DNA from: Aselliscus stoliczkanus
Lineage: Eukaryota; Chordata; Mammalia; Chiroptera; Hipposideridae
NCBI GenBank assembly: GCA_033961575.1
Contig: CM066736.1
Span: 7,411,501-7,475,500 of the forward strand
Reading direction: 5' to 3'
Length of the DNA: 64,000 nt
Of the stretch, positions 34,678 through 40,878 are shown piece by piece. Position 1 is the stretch's first letter; each line of letters starts with the position of its first letter. The notes under the pieces are model-generated. The model was given only the letters and a program-made list of their open reading frames with translations, was not told the DNA's origin and did no database searches. The position numbers and the translations under genes are program-made.

Positions 34678-37600
34678 TGTTACTGGCCCTCATATGTGGG
34701 ACCGAACCGGGGCCGCTGGCTTCCCAAGCCATTGCTTAACCACCGCGCCACTCGGCTGGCCCCGCATTTCATTTTTTGATCGGTACTAATAGACTACTTG
34801 CCAGACAACATGTACCAGCTTATAGCTTTTTTAAAGCTGAGCTATAAGTGACGTAAAATGTATTTATTAGTCCTTCTAAAAGTATTATGAATATTACGGT
34901 GTATTTAACATACCCTTGCCATCAGTGTATTTTCTTACAATTTAAAATTTTTCATAGTCTTATAGTTGAAAGATAAAAAAAAAAAATGCGTTTGCTGTGC
35001 ATTTCTTTGAGGGCCAAGGAGGTTTTGGTTAAACTGTTTTTCTTATGTTTATTGGCCCTTTGTATTTCGTCTTCCAAATCTTGCTTACTCAGGACCTTGG
35101 CCCATTTCCCAGCTGTCTCCTTGCCAGTGTGGTTCTAAGCCTGAAGCCAGGAGAGGCCTGGCTCCAGCATCTTGGTGACTCTGAGCCCCTTCTCCCGCAG
35201 GTCGACGAAACTCAGTTTAAGAAGATCCTTGGCTACATCAAATCTGGGAAGGAGGAGGGGGCGAAGCTGATGTGTGGTGGAGGGGCGGCTGCTGACCGTG
35301 GCTACTTTGTCCAGCCCACTGTGTTTGGAGATGTGCAGGACGGCATGACCATCGCCAAGGATGAGGTCAGCACGGGGCCAGCAGCTGTGGGGGATGTTCT
35401 TAAGTGGACAGTTCAGTCCAACATCCTGACACCGTGACCTAGCCTCCTGGCTCTGTGCCTCAGGCACATTATTTACAATTCACATCACTCTCCTCTTCTG
35501 CCTCTTACGGCTGGCTACCCAGTGTTGTGGACAACTTCCACATTGCCTGGCATAGCCTACAGGCCCACTGAAATCTGGTCCCTGCAAGCCACGAATCAAG
35601 GAATGACACTGCCCAGCCTTTTCGTGGTCTTCATAGAAGCAGGACATTGTACTAGACCAAAGGGCTGACTTCCCCACGTGGTGAGATTCCCTTGGTGGTC
35701 TCTCCTCGGCTCTCATTGTGAATGCAGGGCAGCAGCTGTTTATTCATGCATTCGTTCATTCATTTATTCATTCATTCATTCATTCATATCACAAATATTA
35801 TTGAGTGCCTACTATGTGCCAGGCTCTCTGCAGACCCCGAAGAGCCAGGGGTATCCAAACTGCATTCTCTGCCCTCACTCTACTTCCCCCAGCTGGATTA
35901 AGCCCTATAGTGGCCCTATCAGGGGAAATATTATAGTGTCTCCCCCTTTCATGTATAATTCAAAGTAAAATAGTATTAAAATGCAAAATCAGGGTAAGAA
36001 AGTCCAACAAAGTTCTGCCTCTTTCCCCATCATGAATACACTGATGCTTTTTTTGAAATCACAAATATGAGTTTTCTGGAAGGGGTGGGGGTGGGGGGCA
36101 CTGCTGCTCTGCCTAGTGCATGGGCCCTGTCTCATGGCTCTTGCTGCGACCATGATGAGCTCCTGGCACGCTTCTCCTACCTCCGTCTGGACCACCATGA
36201 GGACTTCCCAGATACCCACACTCGGGCCAGGTAGCTCTTCTGGGCTCTCACCACTCATCACACTGCTTATGGTGGTTACGTTCTAATCACTTGATGACAT
36301 TATGATCATGTACAGTCTGTTCCCCCGAGAGGGCTGAGAGCAGCCAGACCCTGACAGCAACAGGCAGGCTTAACTCCCGCATCTTGATCTCTAAATCCCA
36401 TTCTCCACTGAAAGGAAACAGGATTCCTTGAAGAAATGGCTCATTCCAAGAACAGGCCAGGGAAACTACAAGGTAAACCTGCGATGTCTCGAGAGCAGAG
36501 ACTGTATTGTATTTACAGCTGTTCCTTCAGCACCTAGTGTGTGCCTTGCTGAGTGACTGACAAATCTATGTAACATGCCAGTAACACATACGTTGCAGGA
36601 TTGTTTAGAAAGAAGATACGGTATATAAAGCACGGAGAACGTAACCAACCCCCCTTAGAGTCCTTGCCTCTGTTTCAGTGAGCTTGGGAGCTGTCATCTC
36701 CCTTGAGAAGTGTTAGGGGATGTCTGGGGCCTCGTTGCCACCTCTGGAATCATGTGCTCAGCACTGTGAAAGCTGGGAAGCAGGTCTGTGTTTGCCATGC
36801 CCTCCCACTCTGCTATCTCACCCCAGATCTTTGGGCCAGTGATGTCGATCTTGAAATTCAAGACCATAGAGGAAGTCATTAGGAGAGCCAACAATTCCAA
36901 GTACGGGCTGGCCGCAGGTGTCTTCACCAAGGACCTGGACAAAGCCAATTATCTGTCCCAGGCGCTGCAGGCTGGTACTGTGTGGTAAGAGCCTCCCAGC
37001 ACCCCCTCACACCCAGGGTCCTTCAGCACCAGCACTCACATCCCAGAGATTGGGGTACTGGGCTCAGTCCCTCCGGCTCAGGGTGTGGTCCAGCAGACAG
37101 ATGAGAGCTTTCCCACCCCTTGCCTCCTCCAGGAGATTCGGTTTCCCTCCAGTGCATGTGCCATGCAGCTATTCTTGGGCAAGCGGGTGGATGCCCGGGG
37201 CTCCTCCCCAAGCTGTGATGAGGGCAGGGGGTTGGGAGTAGGCTGGGGGGGGAGGGTGTGGGTGACCAGAGCTAAGGGCCCACACCTGGTCTGCAGAGCT
37301 TAGCACCTACTTCACACCCATTAGGACGGCTATAATTTTAAAATACAGAAAATATCAAGTGTTTATGAGGATGTGGAAAAATTGGAACCCTCGTGTGTCG
37401 CTGGTGGGAATGTAAAATGATGCAGCCACTGTGGAAAATGGTCTGGTAGCTCCTCAGTAAGTTAAACGTGGAGTTACCACAGGACCCAGCAATTCCACTC
37501 CTAGGTATAGACCTAAGAGAAATAGAAACGTATGTCCACACAAAAAAGTGTACCCGAGTATTCATAGTGGATTATTCACAATAGCCAAAAGCTGTCTTTC

Positions 37601-40215
37601 AGCTGATGAACAGATACACAAAAAATGGTCTATCCATGCAACGAACTATTCATAAGCAGGAATGAAGTACTGACACACGCTACAGTATAGATGCCACTTG
37701 AAAATGTGACACTAAGTGAAAGAAGCCAGACACAACAGGCCACATATTGTGTGATTCCACGTATAGGAAATGTCCAGAACAGGCAAATCCATAGAGTCAG
37801 GAGATAGATTAGTGGCTGCCAGCGGCTGGGTGAGGGGGAATGGGGAGTGATAGCCTATTGCATACAGGAGGTTTTTTTTGGAGGTTATAGAAATATTCTG
37901 GAATTAAGTAGTGGTGGTGGTTTGGACAACATTGTAAAGATGCTATAAAATACTAAATTGTACACCTTAAAATGGTGAGTTTTAAGTTCAATTGAAATTT
38001 AATAATTTTTACAAATTACAAAAAAAGCTTAGCACCTAATAAGCAAAAATAATTAATTAAAATGGGACTCTATGACATGGCACGTGCCCTGTTATTGCTA
38101 TCCATCTGTGACCCCATCATGAAGGATGAAGGTGACTTACGGATTTATTTCACATGGCTTGCTTTCAACTCCTACAGGGCTGGTTATCACTATGGTTCTT
38201 CCCATCCGTTTTTTTTCCTCAGTAAAACCTGAGAGTAATATGAGAGTTCTAAGGGGTATGAATGACACATAACCCCCAAGAGTTACTTCTGAAATCTTGT
38301 TTCCAATATAGGATCAACTGCTATAACATATTTGGGCCCCAGATGCCATTTGGTGGCTACAAGATGTCTGGGCATGGCCGGGAGATGGGGGAGTATGGTC
38401 TGCAGACGTACACTGAAGTGAAATCGGTGAGTCTGGGCACTTTCACCGCCTTCCCCGCCGAGGGGGTCCATCAGTATTTATTCCGAGTTTCTTAGTTTAA
38501 GCCAGAGAAGCTACAGAAGAGGGTGGAGACCAGTCTGTGCTCTGTCCTGTGACAAATTCCCAGAGACTTGACCATCACTTTGCCCACAAGTCTTTTGCTG
38601 CCGGGCTTTTTAGACGTCAAGTTCTATAAAACCTAAGAGGAAAGAAAGATCACAGCAGGTTGAAGCCGCGAGGAAAACCTTCTAATAAAATCAAGTTATG
38701 GGCCAGCCCTGTGGCGCAGTGGTTAAGCGCTGGCTTGGGAAGCCAGCAGCCCTGGTTCAGTCCCACATATGAGGGCCAGTAACACTGCCCTCAAAAAAAA
38801 AAAAAAAAAAAATCAAGTTATGAGGCAGTAGATGATCAAGGGCCATAAATGAACCCAAATCCATACTCACTGACTTTGTGATTTCAGTGATAGGAATATA
38901 GCCTGAAGAACTAACCAGAAATATAAAGAGAGCCTTATTTCCATAAATATCACAGGATTCTCTCTCTAAGAGGAACAAATCAGATGTAATCTAAATATTC
39001 AGTAAATTGTGGAATGCCTAAATCACAAAGTACTAATTAATAGCCATTAAAATATTTTTGTAGACTATTTGATATGGAAAATGCTTATGCTTTAAAGTAA
39101 AAAAGCAGGATACACAGTAATATATGCATTATAAAGCCTATTTAAAAATGTATATGCGGTGGGCCGGCCTAGTGGAGTGGTGGTTAAGTGCTGGCTTGGG
39201 AAGCCAGCGGCCCCATTCAGTCCCACATATGAGGGCCAGTGACGCTGCCTGCAAAACAAACAAACAAAAAAAGATTTCTGTAATTGGAGCTTTCGAACTC
39301 AAGTGACGATACTAACAAAAAGAGGGCTTTTTCAGAAGAGAAGTCAGGTTTGCAAGGAGGACTGACGAGGGCATTTCTTCTTTTAGACTCATTTTTACTG
39401 AGGGCTTCCTTGATGTCAAAGTCTCTGCTAGATTTTTTTTTTTTTTTTTTAGCTGAGCCATCCTGCCACCTGTTGGCAGCTCAACGGCAACTCAGCTCGG
39501 GCTGGCCTCGAACCGCTGTTGCTCAGAGCTCAGCTTGCACTCTTGAGCAAGCTCTTAACCAACTGAGCCATTCGGCCGGCCCTCTGCTAGATTTTCTTAT
39601 GTGTGTGACCTCATGTAATGCTCACGGCAACCCCATGAAGGAGATACTGTTGTTATCCCATTTTACAGACGAGGCACATCGAGGGGAAGTACTGGCCCAG
39701 TAGTGGGAAAAGCTGGGATTCAAGCCCAATCCTTCTGAATCTGGAACCTCCCCACTTTCCACACTGAGACAGCTCTGCACATCTGCACATTGTGTCTCCC
39801 CTTGCTTTGATTCTTTGGGAGGAAAACATGGACCTAGGTCAGGCTCTCCCAACCCTGGCATTTAGGATTGGGTAACTTTTTGTTGCGGGGGGCTGTCCTG
39901 TGCAGTGGAGGATTGTTGAGCAGCGTCCCTGACTTCTCCCCACTAGATGCCAGTAAAAGCCCCATCCCCCGATCCTGTGACAATCAAAACTGGGGGAGGG
40001 GGGCAGGGTGTGATGCCATGCACAGCACAGCCCTAGCTGTTCCTGGGACTGGCCGGTTGGCCATCGAGGTGTTAGAAGGAAGGAAAGCCCTCTGCTCATA
40101 CTGGGGCTGCACCCAGCTGACAGTGCCTCCAGCTCATGGGACAGCATGATGATTTAACAGCTTCTTTGCACCCCTCTCACAGGTCGTAGTCAAAGTTCCT
40201 CAGAAGAACTCCTAA
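15835..40215 (+). CDS. ALDH2: mitochondrial aldehyde dehydrogenase 2, complete, 13 coding exons
   Basis: ALDH2 is the NAD-dependent tetrameric enzyme of the mitochondrial matrix that oxidises acetaldehyde to acetate and also handles lipid aldehydes. Thirteen exons (listed separately) join to 1566 nt: 521 residues plus TAA. Phases match at every junction and all introns are GT-AG. Residues 1-21 form an Arg-containing, Ala-rich leader before SAAA, 4 residues longer than in human. Catalytic and cofactor residues are present: Asn190 (PWNF), Lys213 (VMKVAEQTP), Glu289 (LELGGKSP), the CCC triplet with nucleophile Cys323, and Glu420 (before IFGPV). The residue matching human Glu504, changed to Lys in the human rs671 allele, is Glu508 (YTEVK). 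The C-terminus is VPQKNS. The start is the first ATG, in a GC-rich context, giving the family MLRAAA opening. No frameshift or stop is seen. The order after ACAD10 agrees with human. Confidence 0.97.
16508..16561 (-). mobile_element. tailless SINE fragment with perfect TSD
   Basis: Only the tRNA-like head half of the short SINE is present (to 'ggccgctggcttcccaagcc' on the plus strand), with no A tail. The TSD TCTCTTTTGATCTTT lies at 16493-16507 and 16562-16576. Confidence 0.85.
16623..16758 (-). mobile_element. short tRNA-derived SINE
   Basis: Minus-strand short form with a long mixed T/G tail. The TSD is ggaaactggtttc on both sides. Confidence 0.9.
16765..17080. other. ALDH2 intron 1, MIR-like at 16960-17085
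   Basis: Mostly unique. The last part resembles antisense MIR ('aagaagtttagtgacttgcc'). Weak. Confidence 0.4.
17092..17468 (+). mobile_element. dimeric tRNA-like SINE with AATAAA end
   Basis: Two tRNA-like heads in tandem (ggctgccaggtggctcagtt at the start, 'aaccggatggctcagttgg' near 17226) are joined by 'agattgaagacaaag'. The end 'ccccaataaagtt' plus A tail resembles the T+ end of the composite SINE. The TSD ACTGAAGTCAG lies at 17081-17091 and 17469-17479. Confidence 0.85.
17480..17850. other. ALDH2 intron 1, nothing recognised
   Basis: No repeat family or motif recognised. Confidence 0.4.
17871..17970 (+). mobile_element. short tRNA-derived SINE, first of two at one target
   Basis: Flanked by AAAAAGATCAAGCCGAG at 17854-17870 and 17971-17987. 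The second copy of this target then carries another SINE. Confidence 0.9.
17988..18433 (+). mobile_element. composite T+ SINE, deletion-marked subfamily
   Basis: Full long form with two core repeat units. It is flanked by AAAAAGATCAAGCCGAG at 17971-17987 and 18434-18450. It shares three small deletions with the copies at 51453 and 63515 (see findings). Confidence 0.9.
18451..18800. other. ALDH2 intron 1, nothing recognised
   Basis: Unique intron sequence; a short (GT)n lies at 18779-18792. Confidence 0.4.
18820..18931 (-). mobile_element. short tRNA-derived SINE
   Basis: Minus-strand short form, with T-rich tail at left and head complement 'ctcggccggccc' at right. Confidence 0.85.
18940..20538. 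other. ALDH2 intron 1, L2/MIR-like pieces at 19970-20300
   Basis: Nothing was recognised before 19970. From there, L2-like wording ('attcattcaacagacattga', 'agacagacaaacacatgatg') is followed by MIR-like 'ccccatctgtagaacagggt'. No exon or CpG cluster. Confidence 0.4.
20554..20581 (+). mobile_element. tail-only retroinsertion (A-rich, with TSD)
   Basis: A 28-bp A-rich block with three T's is flanked by AAGAAAGGTTCTCCT at 20539-20553 and 20582-20596. The target reads TT|AAGA at the nick, suited to the L1 endonuclease. No SINE or LINE body is present. Confidence 0.8.
20600..21180. other. ALDH2 intron 1, nothing recognised
   Basis: No named repeat or gene seen. Confidence 0.35.
21180..21335 (-). 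mobile_element. MIR (antisense)
   Basis: Antisense MIR-like wording ('acaactctaagtcaggtgtt', 'gctcggggaggtcaagttca'). Confidence 0.5.
21545..21611 (+). mobile_element. young L1 3' end, extreme 5' truncation
   Basis: 'gtgttgtacacctgaaacta' with an A-rich end is the same 3' terminus seen (inverted) at the end of the L1 near 42.8 kb. Only about 65 bp are present. Confidence 0.65.
21612..21765 (-). mobile_element. tRNA-derived SINE, 'GAGCAACAG' type
   Basis: Minus-strand copy inserted in the L1 tail. taaaataaaataattt lies on both sides. Confidence 0.85.
22188..22306 (+). mobile_element. short tRNA-derived SINE with (AAAAC)n tail
   Basis: A clean consensus-like head and an AAAAC-repeat tail. 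The TSD AAAAAGGC(C/C)(T/C)GA(A/G)CT lies at 22173-22187 and 22307-22321. Confidence 0.9.
22322..24190. other. ALDH2 intron 1, nothing recognised
   Basis: About 1.9 kb without a repeat, exon or motif that I can name. Confidence 0.4.
24195..24714 (-). mobile_element. trimeric tRNA-like SINE array, split by a short SINE
   Basis: Three tRNA head complements occur in order: 'ccactgagccatccgggca' near 24361, 'cagctgagccatcctgcc' near 24461 and 'actgagccattcggctggccc' near 24694. They share linker words 'cagctcagctca'. The outer TSD is not clear. Confidence 0.7.
24570..24675 (-). mobile_element. short tRNA-derived SINE nested in the trimer
   Basis: The TSD TAAGCTAACTCTT lies at 24557-24569 and 24676-24688, so this insertion is younger than the trimer. 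Confidence 0.9.
24790..25030 (-). mobile_element. MIR (antisense)
   Basis: 'cacttcataggtgaggaaac' and 'gtgccctgccccatgtgaca' match the antisense MIR pattern. Confidence 0.5.
25400..25922 (+). mobile_element. MLT1-like MaLR LTR (ERVL-MaLR relic)
   Basis: The ordered blocks 'ctctgaccaatggaatttgg', 'gaggccatgtgacttctga', 'cccagctgagccca' and 'taagcccccaaggtttg...', then '...gagacactgataagg', match the MLT1 layout. It is an ancient solitary LTR with no coding part. Confidence 0.55.
25940..26040 (-). mobile_element. MIR (antisense)
   Basis: 'gatcagagaaaccaaggcac' and 'atgacttacccaaggtcagt', in intron 1 about 130 bp before exon 2. Confidence 0.55.
26171..26275 (+). CDS. ALDH2: ALDH2 exon 2
   Basis: ttgtag|ATC to GACAAG|gtgaga, 35 codons, [20 protein letters not shown]... 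to VAEGDK. Confidence 0.97.
26276..27306. other. ALDH2 intron 2, nothing recognised
   Basis: AT-rich in its first half; no named repeat. Confidence 0.4.
27307..27447 (+). CDS. ALDH2: ALDH2 exon 3
   Basis: ttccag|GAA to CTGGCC|gtgagt, 47 codons, [20 protein letters not shown]... to RDRTYLA. Confidence 0.97.
27840..28085 (-). mobile_element. L2 relic (antisense)
   Basis: The phrases 'ctccactctgaagccttcca', 'tttaaggccctgcctggtct' and 'tacatgctgttccttctgct' are typical of antisense L2 3' ends. In intron 3. Confidence 0.6.
28535..28614 (+). CDS. ALDH2: ALDH2 exon 4
   Basis: tctcag|GCT to ATCCG|gtgagg, 26 codons plus 2 nt, [20 protein letters not shown]... to LKCI(R). It completes the Arg codon with exon 5. 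Confidence 0.97.
28866..28906 (-). mobile_element. tailless SINE head fragment
   Basis: Only 'cttgagcgagctcttaacca' and the head complement 'ctcggccggccc' are present. No A tail and only a weak flanking repeat. Confidence 0.7.
28910..29365. other. ALDH2 intron 4, nothing recognised
   Basis: No repeat or exon recognised. Confidence 0.35.
29370..29570 (+). mobile_element. MER5-like hAT-Charlie relic
   Basis: 'aaataccaattcctgggcat' followed by 'caccccagag', and later 'catcccagatgattctgaga', follow the MER5 internal order. Confidence 0.5.
29605..29739 (+). mobile_element. tRNA-derived SINE, 'GAGCAACAG' type
   Basis: About 150 bp upstream of ALDH2 exon 5. The TSD AGAA(T/G)CCACTTCT lies at 29592-29604 and 29740-29752. 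The head lacks the 'gctcagttg' bases after GAGTGG. Confidence 0.85.
29891..30002 (+). CDS. ALDH2: ALDH2 exon 5
   Basis: ttctag|TTATTATGC to ATCCCG|gtgagt, 1 nt plus 37 codons, [20 protein letters not shown]... to GVCGQIIP. Confidence 0.97.
30115..30290 (+). mobile_element. MIR (sense)
   Basis: 'ctgagaacatgggctctgac', 'cctgggttcagatcccagcc' and 'tgacctctgtgacctt', in intron 5. Confidence 0.65.
30502..30630 (+). CDS. ALDH2: ALDH2 exon 6 (NAD-binding, Asn190 and Lys213)
   Basis: attgcag|TGG to AAGGAG|gtgcgt, 43 codons. It carries [10 protein letters not shown] with the oxyanion-hole Asn and [12 protein letters not shown] with the cofactor-binding Lys. Confidence 0.97.
31053..31166 (+). CDS. 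ALDH2: ALDH2 exon 7
   Basis: cacacag|GCT to ACTGAG|gtaagg, 38 codons, [20 protein letters not shown]... to KVAFTGSTE, the nucleotide-binding fold. Confidence 0.97.
31465..31795 (+). mobile_element. two MIR copies in tandem (sense)
   Basis: The first is at about 31465-31600 ('cagatatgagttcaaatttt'). The second is at about 31620-31795 ('ggctttggagtcaaaccaag', 'caccttgggcaagcca', 'gctataaaatggggatccta'). In intron 7. Confidence 0.6.
31796..32355. other. ALDH2 intron 7, nothing recognised
   Basis: No repeat family named with confidence. Confidence 0.35.
32360..32705 (+). mobile_element. MIR (sense), split by a SINE
   Basis: MIR core 'ccagctgtgtgactttgggc' before the SINE and 'aaagcacttagcacagtatc' after it. 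Confidence 0.65.
32482..32597 (-). mobile_element. short tRNA-derived SINE
   Basis: Inserted in the MIR. The TSD CCCGCACTTCT lies at 32471-32481 and 32598-32608. Confidence 0.9.
32922..33024 (+). CDS. ALDH2: ALDH2 exon 8 (general base Glu289)
   Basis: ccttgcag|GTT to GACA|gtaagt, 34 codons plus 1 nt. It contains [17 protein letters not shown] with the catalytic Glu. The start [10 protein letters not shown] differs from the human IGRVIQVAAG block. Confidence 0.97.
33543..33727 (+). CDS. ALDH2: ALDH2 exon 9 (active-site cysteine)
   Basis: cctccag|TGGAC to CCACAG|gtaagc, 2 nt plus 61 codons. [13 protein letters not shown] holds the nucleophile Cys323 between two further cysteines. Confidence 0.97.
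33760..34000 (+). mobile_element. MIR (sense)
   Basis: 'ccttgaactcggagtcaggc', 'tatcagctgtgtgtccctgg' and 'ggaaagcactttgtaagtta', in intron 9 just after exon 9. Confidence 0.65.
34060..34180 (+). mobile_element. old LINE 3' fragment
   Basis: 'ttaaccgtggttatgtctgg' and following words resemble L1/HAL1 3' ends. Confidence 0.4.
34299..34377. mobile_element. 79-bp mariner-type MITE, copy 3
   Basis: Same element as 1328-1406. The left flank is TA; the right flank TG is probably a mutated TA. In ALDH2 intron 9. Confidence 0.85.
34648..34763 (-). mobile_element. short tRNA-derived SINE
   Basis: Minus-strand short form with a T-run of about 26 at left and 'cactcggctggccc' at right. The 'ggcagtgtcactgg' block has lost a few bases. 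Confidence 0.85.
34770..35200. other. ALDH2 intron 9, nothing recognised
   Basis: AT-rich intron before exon 10. Confidence 0.35.
35201..35365 (+). CDS. ALDH2: ALDH2 exon 10
   Basis: cccgcag|GTCGAC to GATGAG|gtcagc, 55 codons, [20 protein letters not shown]... to DGMTIAKDE. Confidence 0.97.
35740..35860. mobile_element. L2-like relic with (CATT)n
   Basis: Repeated cattcattcatt, then 'tattgagtgcctactatgtg' and 'ccaggctct', the usual L2 3' wording. Confidence 0.5.
35980..36820. other. ALDH2 intron 10, nothing recognised
   Basis: No named repeat, exon or motif. Confidence 0.35.
36827..36984 (+). CDS. ALDH2: ALDH2 exon 11
   Basis: accccag|ATC to GTGTG|gtaaga, 52 codons plus 2 nt, [20 protein letters not shown]... 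to ALQAGTV(W). Confidence 0.97.
37300..38025 (+). mobile_element. L1 3' fragment
   Basis: 'ttcacacccattaggacggc', 'gctggtgggaatgtaaaatg', 'ccagcaattccactcctagg' and '...accttaaaatggtgag...' are the L1 ORF2 end and 3' UTR. In intron 11. Confidence 0.75.
38312..38426 (+). CDS. ALDH2: ALDH2 exon 12 (Glu508)
   Basis: aatatag|GATC to AAATCG|gtgagt, 1 nt plus 38 codons, [20 protein letters not shown]... to TYTEVKS. It has Glu at the human rs671 position. Confidence 0.97.
38701..38808 (+). mobile_element. short tRNA-derived SINE
   Basis: The TSD AAAATCAAGTTATG lies at 38687-38700 and 38809-38822. In intron 12. Confidence 0.9.
38823..39155. other. ALDH2 intron 12, possible old L1 piece
   Basis: AT-rich, with 'aatagccattaaaatatttt' reminiscent of L1 3' ends. 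Not secure. Confidence 0.3.
39162..39271 (+). mobile_element. short tRNA-derived SINE
   Basis: Plus-strand short form ending 'gctgcctgcaaaacaaac', with mutated internal positions. Confidence 0.85.
39437..39581 (-). mobile_element. tRNA-derived SINE, 'GAGCAACAG' type
   Basis: The TSD CTCTGCTAGATTTT lies at 39423-39436 and 39582-39595. Confidence 0.9.
39595..39770 (-). mobile_element. MIR (antisense)
   Basis: 'cctcatgtaatgctcacggc', 'atcccattttacagacgagg' and 'ggattcaagcccaatcc'. Confidence 0.6.
39838..40030 (+). mobile_element. MER20-like hAT-Charlie relic
   Basis: 'gtaactttttgttgcggggg', 'gctgtcctgtgcagtggagg' and 'ccccactagatgccagtaaa' follow MER20 wording. It lies in ALDH2 intron 12, about 150 bp before the last exon. 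Confidence 0.65.
40183..40215 (+). CDS. ALDH2: ALDH2 exon 13 (C-terminus)
   Basis: ctcacag|GTC to TCCTAA, ten codons [10 protein letters not shown] plus stop. It is too short for a simple open-frame search, and is placed by phase and by the family C-terminus. Confidence 0.95.
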   Translation, partial: VVVKVPQKNS

Positions 40216-40356
40216 AGAACTGCGCCGGCTTCCTGACTTATCCAGTGAGACAAAGCTCAACATCAGCAACAAAACCAAGAAGAATGACCCTTGCGCTCTA
40301 AGAGTCTCAAAAGAGAAATTCTCCCACAAAAATCTCTTGGATCAAGAAGTTCCCAG

Positions 40357-40478
40357 GGCCTGCCGAGTGGCGTGGTAGTTAAGAGCTGGCTTGGGACGCC
40401 AGCGGCCCCGGTTCGGATCCCACATATGAGGGCCAGTGACACTGCCCTCTAAAAACAAAAAACAAAAACAAAACAATA
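40357..40478 (+). mobile_element. short tRNA-derived SINE in the ALDH2 3' UTR
   Basis: The TSD AAGAAG(T/G)TCCCAG lies at 40344-40356 and 40479-40491. It is in the sense orientation. Its tail plus the target base pair forms AATAAA at 40475-40480. Confidence 0.9.
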
Positions 40479-40724
40479 AAGAAGGTCCCAGAATTTGACT
40501 TCCTGTTGGGTGGGGGTGGGGCAAAGAGGATACGGGAAGTTTGAAACTGCAATAATACTACCACCATTCAGGGTGATTTTTCAAAAACCGATTCACATGT
40601 CTCATCCCATCCATCTGATACACTTTTGTAACTTGCCCTCATGGGGGAAGAAAAAGCCATTGTTTCCTGTTGTACTAACATTGAGGCCAAGAAGCACCTT
40701 GCTTTGTATTCTGGACTAAAACTC

Positions 40725-40730
40725 ATTAAA
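40725..40730 (+). terminator. ALDH2 polyadenylation signal ATTAAA
   Basis: A common variant hexamer 510 nt after the stop codon. A stronger-looking AATAAA lies earlier at 40475-40480, at the end of the inserted SINE, so two transcript ends are possible. Confidence 0.6.
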
Positions 40731-40741
40731 AAACTGTTCTT

Positions 40742-40811
40742 AGCTTTGCGCAGTGGTAGTATTGTAGCCAATGAGGTTTATCCGAGGCGCGATTATTGCT
40801 AGTTGAAAAAC
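40742..40811 (+). pseudogene. U4 snRNA 5' fragment (retropseudogene)
   Basis: It matches U4 from its first base (agctttgcgcagtggtagta) through 'ccaatgaggtttatccgagg' and 'cgcgattattgct', about 64-70 nt, with a few changes. The Sm site and the 3' half are absent, and there is no snRNA promoter or A tail. Flanks AAAAACTGTTCTT (40729-40741) and AAAAACTGCTTTTCTT (40806-40821) look like a TSD. It begins 11 nt after the ALDH2 ATTAAA. Confidence 0.85.
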
Positions 40812-40878
40812 TGCTTTTCTTCACTTTTGGGGCAATTCTTTCTCTCAATAACTTGAGGAAATGCTGTCATATAGGTAT

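Larger units (their letters stand above)
40216..40745 (+). other. ALDH2: ALDH2 3' UTR
   Basis: Runs from the stop to just past ATTAAA at 40725-40730. A short SINE sits at 40357-40478 inside it. Confidence 0.75.

Noticed and set aside
38312..38426. The human inactive ALDH2 change (Glu to Lys) in exon 12
   Set aside because: The codon is GAA (Glu508), the active form.
40742..40811. A functional U4 snRNA gene
   Set aside because: The 3' half, Sm site and upstream PSE/DSE-type promoter are missing.
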